Shown one piece after another: positions 58,992 through 64,000 of a stretch of 64,000 nt of DNA. This stretch comes from Allacma fusca. Lineage: Eukaryota > Arthropoda > Collembola > Symphypleona > Sminthuridae. The stretch is taken from assembly GCA_947179485.1 (NCBI GenBank), contig OX359249.1, positions 62,001 through 126,000 on the forward strand. The letters are read 5' to 3'. How positions within the stretch are numbered: the first letter of the stretch is position 1; every line of letters starts with the position of its first letter. Made by a program: the position numbers and the translations under genes. The notes under the pieces were generated by a model, which made no database searches, had not been told where the DNA came from, and worked only from the letters and a program-made list of their open reading frames with translations.

Positions 58992-61894
58992 GCATTAAAG
59001 GGAAGAGCTGGAAATTTATTAGACGTTACAGTGTGTCATCAACTCCGTTTGTTTCTGTTCGGAATGGAAGAATGGAGTTGTGATTTTCCTGGTATAGATG
59101 GCATATTTGTTTTATGTATTAAAGGGTGGTGTTGCAGCTGCTAATAATAGAATAAATAGAGTAGGTACTTATTGTAGTATGGGAAAAAATAAACGCTGAA
59201 TAAATTAGCGTGTGGAAATGTGAACGTAGGTGTTGGATTTGAGAGGAAGATCCCGTCGTGGCTCTTGACTTAATTTTTTGCGGATGAAATCTGAGGGAGC
59301 AGTACCGGTGTCTGCGTGAAGACATTGGGAGGGCGAAGCTTATGTACATATCTTATCTATGTATGTATATTTTATGTGTCGGGAGTATATATAGACTGCA
59401 TAACTGCATACACCATTATAAGAAGAAAGGAACAGATGAATGAAAACGTGAAATGTGTTTGCAAAATGGAACTCATATTTCCTGTGAACTAGTTCGTCCG
59501 TATTGTGACCTCGCATTTGTCCACGTGGTACTTGCTTTCATTGCCAACTTCATTTGCTTCCCTACAGCACATATCTACGTCCTGTCTATTATTACGCCTA
59601 GCGTGCGTATTTTGTTCGTACAGAGACATTTTTATATGAGCGTCCCACTTCTCCTCTTCCTATCACTTGCCCAATATTATATGGGTTCCGCAAAAACTTT
59701 CCTTCCCCTCAAACCTTTTTTTCCAATTTTCCCAACAAAGCTCGATTTCACAAAACCCTGTCATTTGCGTAATTATATTTAGTGCCAAATCGTCCCCTGA
59801 CCTCACCTCGAAATTATTACAACCACTCGTACTAGATAGTGACTCCACAAATCCTTTACTTCCGATTCGCACTAGGAGTACAAGAATCCTCTCATTTCAA
59901 TTTTTCTCCATCCTTTTCTTTCTGCAGCTCCATCTATTTAGTACAAACTCTAGTATTCTATTTTTGATGCTCTAAATGAAGAAAACATTATTTCAAAGAA
60001 TTCGCGCCACTACCAGTAAAGAATTAGCCAAGCATTATTACATTGTTTCGGGTTGAAAAAACTTGGGTTGAGGGATTAAATGTAGAGTAAAGTAAAAGGA
60101 GTCGGACCGAACAGGGTACATCATTCCGTTAAATCTATTCGAAGGTTTCTTTACTTAAATGGTTGATTGATTTAGAATGAATGCTTTAAAAAATTGTCCA
60201 CAGCACACAATAAAAGAAATATTAGTTTAAAAAAATTGTCTACGAGAATGAAGAATTTAATGAATGAATTGCTGGAACAAAACCGATCTTGCTTAAAGTT
60301 TCTTGACCCTATCAAAAATTGACCCTAAAAAATCTGGAAAAGAAATTGCTACAAACTGGGGGAATCAAATATTTTATAGTCACTCCCTCATGTAGGCTAG
60401 AGGGTTGGCAAATGATTACGGCCACCCTGTATACTTTACTAACAAATCGGGCATAGAGGCACTTTTGTTTGGAGATTGTTTAAAGCATGTCGAGTTCTGG
60501 CACGACGGGAGTCTTGAACAACATTTCGTAGATTTCTAAAAACTTCTGGAAATTCTCTTTGACTGAGCATCTGAATGTGTTGTGTAAATTCACGGTCACT
60601 GAAACTTTGAGCTCAAGAAAACAAAGGAAGGAACTAAAACAAAAGTGGCTATTTTTCAAGTGAAGAAGGAAACCCGCGACAAAGTTTTTAAGAAAAAAGT
60701 TATCATCATTTACATACGCAATCGTAATTAATTATTAACATCGCTATTGAATTAAAGCTATGAATCCATCGTGACCTCATCAACCGATCCTATTCTTTTT
60801 CATTTGAAAAAATTGACTTCAATTGACCAGACGAATCCTGGCGATCAAACAAGTTCAATTAAATATTCCAGCAGCTACTATCATCACAAAATATGATCCA
60901 AATTTTATAAACTCACTAGTATTTCCGTCCCTTTTCAAAATTTCCTAATGCATCCTTTTTACATTGTAAATCCTCTTACTGAAGGGAGATCAGTCTCTAA
61001 ATCAGAAATAAAATAGGTACACTAATCAAAACATGAAATTAAATTTAAATCAGTTTTGAATATCATTGAAACGAAAACAACCCATCCTTCATGTTCGTAG
61101 AAACGTTATTTTTCCAGGATCGTCCAAATCCAGAGGCGTGTCTTTAAGTTAGTTACGCTAAAATAATCATTTTTTAAATTTCTGTGTGCGGAAATGGAAG
61201 ATTTGTCCATTTTAATTTATCCCTTTTTATAAGAACTACACGTAAGTACCTATTACATTCAATGAACACAGTAATCAATTCATTAAATCAAATTACATCT
61301 CCAACAAATCCAATAAAGCCAGTTTCAATGAGCAATTTAGTTTTAAAATTTCAGATTCGCCATTGAAAGATTGAAACTGACTTCCTTTCCCAATTCACAA
61401 TTTTTGGATAGCATACAGTAACATAAAAAATATATATAAAGCTACATCTTTAACAAAGTCTAAAGAACTGACAGCGCAGAGATGCACAAGTATGATAAGA
61501 AATGTACATAAAATGTTGAGAGTACCGCAGAATCTCACCCACCTCAGTTCATACAAGGAATAATGGTGCAAAATATTTGATTCACTCAATTCCCAGCAAT
61601 CTATTTTGCAGATTTCCTGTTTCTTTGAATTTGACGAGTAGTTGCGACTTGCGACGGTGGTGGTAGTCGTGAAGCGAATCAGAGTCAGGATTTTTGACAT
61701 ATTTCAGCATTTACATTGGCTTGTCTCCAAATGTGTTTTATCCTCTCTTCTAAGTTGAGCGAGTGGATGTGGATAGTGATGGTAAGATTCAAATATTCGC
61801 GCGTTCTAGATGCATCGACAACCACAGCACTGCGTAGTTAGCTATTGTATGTAACTATTTACTGTCTTACTTTGCTAACTTACATTTGCCTTGC
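58992..61894. other. Intergenic DNA, no gene recognised
   Basis: ORFs of 60-110 codons on both strands (for example 59453-59782 plus and 61395-61700 minus) show no motif, splice pattern or composition that would support a gene. GCCACCCTGTATAC near 60421 resembles CCCCACCCTGTATAT near 44143 and may be a shared transposon terminus, unproven. Confidence 0.5.
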
Positions 61895-62210
61895 TTAGCC
61901 AACAATAGTTGGCTGTGCAGTGCTAGTTTTTAGAAAGTGAAACTTTCTTATAGACGAGTCTGTTCCGTCCGTCCGTCCGTCTACAAAATCTTGTGAGTCG
62001 CACAACTCAACAACGGAATGACGTACGGACATGGAACTTGTCCCAAAAAATCGGGCATACATTCTAGATGTGCCTTTAGATATTTTCCCTGACCCAGGGT
62101 CAACCGTTTGACCTCTGAAAATCATTTTCTGGATACAATGATCAAAAAATCTTGCAATTGCTATACCTTTCCAACGGATTGACGTATGGACATGCGTCCT
62201 TTACAGATAA
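61895..62210. repeat. Dispersed/internal repeat region
   Basis: A (CCGT)n run lies near 61966-61980. CAACGGAATGACGTACGGAC (62011) recurs as CAACGGATTGACGTATGGAC (62172). GGTCAACCGTTTGACCTC (about 62098) recurs as GGTCATCCGTTTGACCTC near 63337. It looks like a decayed interspersed element. Confidence 0.5.
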
Positions 62211-62328
62211 CAATCAAACTCTATTTCCCTATCCTACTAAAAATCTTTAAATATAAGTTTCACTTTCCTGCACATGCAAACAAAGTTTGCCCAAATCAGT
62301 GCAGTGCACGGATTTTTTTCCTTATTAT

Positions 62329-62460
62329 TAACGAGCACTTTTTGTCCGTTTATTTAAAGTTCCGCGCATTCATAGTTCAATGGCGTCACACAACGCCCAA
62401 AAGGTGGCATGCCAAGTAATCCTTATTATTAACGAGCACTGCCTGTCCGATTATTTAAAG
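62329..62460 (+). repeat. 40-bp direct repeat pair
   Basis: CCTTATTATTAACGAGCACT followed by TGTCCG and TTATTTAAAG occurs at about 62330-62369 and 62421-62460, a 91-bp offset. Confidence 0.8.
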
Positions 62461-62944
62461 CGATACTCTTAATATAAGCGCGCACGATTTAGGCATACAA
62501 CAAGTTTCTACGACAGGGCTTGATTCGTTTAGCTTTTAATTTCTACACTAACACTAAAACCCTTCCAAGTAATTGTCCCTGTGAAGCACATCTAGGGCTT
62601 TTACTAGTTGAAAGTATTTCTGAAGATTCACAATATTTTTGTAATTGACGGGGCATCATTCTAACATTTAACCACAATTGAACTATTTCATGGTTTTTAC
62701 TTAAAAGAGGAGATAATACATAAAAAAATGAGTTTACGAGTATGTATGTGGCCATATGTATAATGTATAATGTGTGATTTTGTGTAAAGACAATATTATA
62801 ACTTGTTGCTTGACTAATGACCTTGATCCAGAAAACCAGTAAAGAAGTAATTAAATAATCATGCACTATTTAGTGAAATTTTGATTTTATCCCCTGGAAT
62901 GAAATTTTCAAAATGTTCCATGGGATTTCATTAATTCCTAAATT

Positions 62945-63060
62945 TTTATTTGGCCAACTTATAGGTCAATTTTTCTTTGGTATGGTCTGGTCTAGTCCTG
63001 ATATTGGACTAATTACACTTAGACCAGACCGAACCAGATCAATAACGGACCATTATAAAT
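62945..63060. repeat. Dispersed repeat fragment related to 45.8 kb
   Basis: GGTATGGTCTGGTCTAGTCC, then GATATTGGACTAATTACACT, matches in diverged form the segment near 45850-45900 in the foldback element interior, followed by inverted AGACCAGACCGAACCAG. Confidence 0.55.
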
Positions 63061-63656
63061 CGCCAAAATTGGCATCCTTAAACAGCATGCAGGCCACTGT
63101 GTCTCTTCACCGATGATGTTATATACCGACAGGAAACTAGACTCGTCACCAATCGCTCTCCATTAAATCCGAAATCGGTTATAAGGGCGTCCGGAGTTCA
63201 TGGGAAGAAAGGAATCTGAAAACCCCAATGTGTTTGACTGGTTTTCTGATTTTCTGACGATGAAACCAGGCAATTCAATTTCAACTTTTTGATAAGGTTG
63301 GATTAGATAAAAAATAAGATAGTTTTTAAAGGGATCGGGTCATCCGTTTGACCTCAGAAAAGTAAATGAGGTCACGTATAAACACATGGAAATAAATATG
63401 TACTTAACCTGGGGTGTAAAACTGGCGGCATTTATAGTCGACGTCTCGTTTACACCAACCGATAGATGTCGCCCAATCTCACATGCGAAACGTAAATTTG
63501 ATTGAGCGTTTTTTAAAATTTAGTGTACGCAAACTGATTACAATTAATAATTATTATTATAAGTGGGTTGTTACTAATGAATCCTTACAATAAATAATTA
63601 TAATAAATATATAACGAATACAATACTAACAGTAAAAAAACATGTATGCTCAATAA

Positions 63657-63718
63657 GCGGAGATTAGCTCTGTGGCAGTTTGTAAGGGAGCTCGATGTTC
63701 GAGGTTCGAGCACCTTTT
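63657..63718 (+). other. tRNA-like sequence, possible SINE head
   Basis: TTAGCTCTGTGGCAG resembles a pol III A box with a GCTC/GAGC D-stem. GAGGTTCGAGCACC resembles a B box and is followed by TTTT. There is too little sequence between the boxes for an anticodon arm, and the acceptor stem does not pair, so this is not a functional tRNA gene. A tRNA-derived SINE or tRNA pseudogene is possible. Confidence 0.35.
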
Positions 63719-63720
63719 AT

Positions 63721-64000
63721 TTGCACAGAATTTTAAATCCCGCGCGCTCATTTGCATAACGTACACGTAAGGGTTAGGCACTTAACGATTATGTCAATTT
63801 ATTATGAAGACTTTCACTTTGATTAGCAACTTTTATAGGATGTGTTTGCGGAGTCATGAGCATATAAGTAAATACAATCATGGAGCAATGAATATGATTT
63901 AGCGTTGTAAATTAGGAGCAAAAAGTAAAATTAACACAATGAGTACCGCTAACCTCGCCCTACTTAATTAATGGGGGTTGTGTGGGTGTACAAAGTTAAA
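63721..64000. other. Terminal intergenic DNA
   Basis: AT-rich sequence up to the window end with no recognisable gene or repeat. Confidence 0.5.

Noticed and set aside
59522..59527. CACGTG E-box downstream of cyc (also one at 57897 in the nested MITE)
   Set aside because: Single 6-mers far from any supported promoter; chance occurrence is expected.
59453..59782. 109-codon plus-strand ORF
   Set aside because: Hydrophobic and pyrimidine-rich composition, no conserved motif, no splice context; overlapped by minus-strand ORFs of equal weight.
61395..61700. 101-codon minus-strand ORF with membrane-like segments
   Set aside because: No family resemblance and no supporting signals. ORFs of this length are expected by chance in this much intergenic DNA.

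Overview
This is a eukaryotic, AT-rich, intron-containing window, almost certainly from an arthropod and probably a hexapod. The one gene that can be identified, a CYCLE/BMAL1-type clock protein, reads like insect CYC with a BMAL1-like C-terminal end, and its introns carry spliceosomal GT-AG signals (one is GC-AG). The exact species cannot be named from the sequence.

Layout. (1) 1-43567: one very long satellite array of a 16-bp unit, GGGAATGTTATTCCCT, about 2,700 copies, already under way at the first base. The unit is self-complementary in two registers, so almost every base can sit in a hairpin stem. Variant units are copied in blocks and form higher-order repeats of about 1.75-3.6 kb. The array decays into divergent units over its last 5.5 kb. 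Near its left end (106-131) it is interrupted by a perfect copy of a SMART-type PCR adapter, so this part of the assembly is chimeric or untrimmed. All the very long plus-strand ORFs (up to about 2,000 codons) are artefacts of the 16-bp period. (2) 43568-47595: non-satellite sequence containing a 1.7-kb foldback transposable element with inverted repeats of about 430-455 bp, then a possible untranslated first exon. (3) 47622-55293, plus strand: a complete cycle/Bmal1 gene, 11 coding exons, 679 codons, all exon phases consistent. It has a basic N-terminal motif, bHLH, PAS-A, PAS-B and an intact BMAL1-type C-terminal transactivation end, followed by poly(A) signals. A Tc1/mariner-like MITE sits in the intron after coding exon 1. 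(4) 55500-64000: no gene that I can support. It holds a hAT-type non-autonomous element (57017-58983, 8-bp target duplication with one mismatch) that contains a 41-bp minisatellite and has a second hAT-type element (57501-58036, perfect 8-bp target duplication) inserted inside it. There are also smaller dispersed repeats and a tRNA-like SINE candidate.

How the parts relate: the CYC protein is expected to pair with CLOCK and drive E-box genes in the circadian feedback loop. The gene lies between a huge satellite block about 4 kb upstream of its start codon and a transposon-rich 3' flank. The satellite and transposons are not part of the clock pathway, but they may set the local chromatin context. 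The most notable non-genic item is the doubly palindromic 16-bp satellite with its nested higher-order structure, to be read together with the adapter that shows the assembly there is not fully trustworthy.
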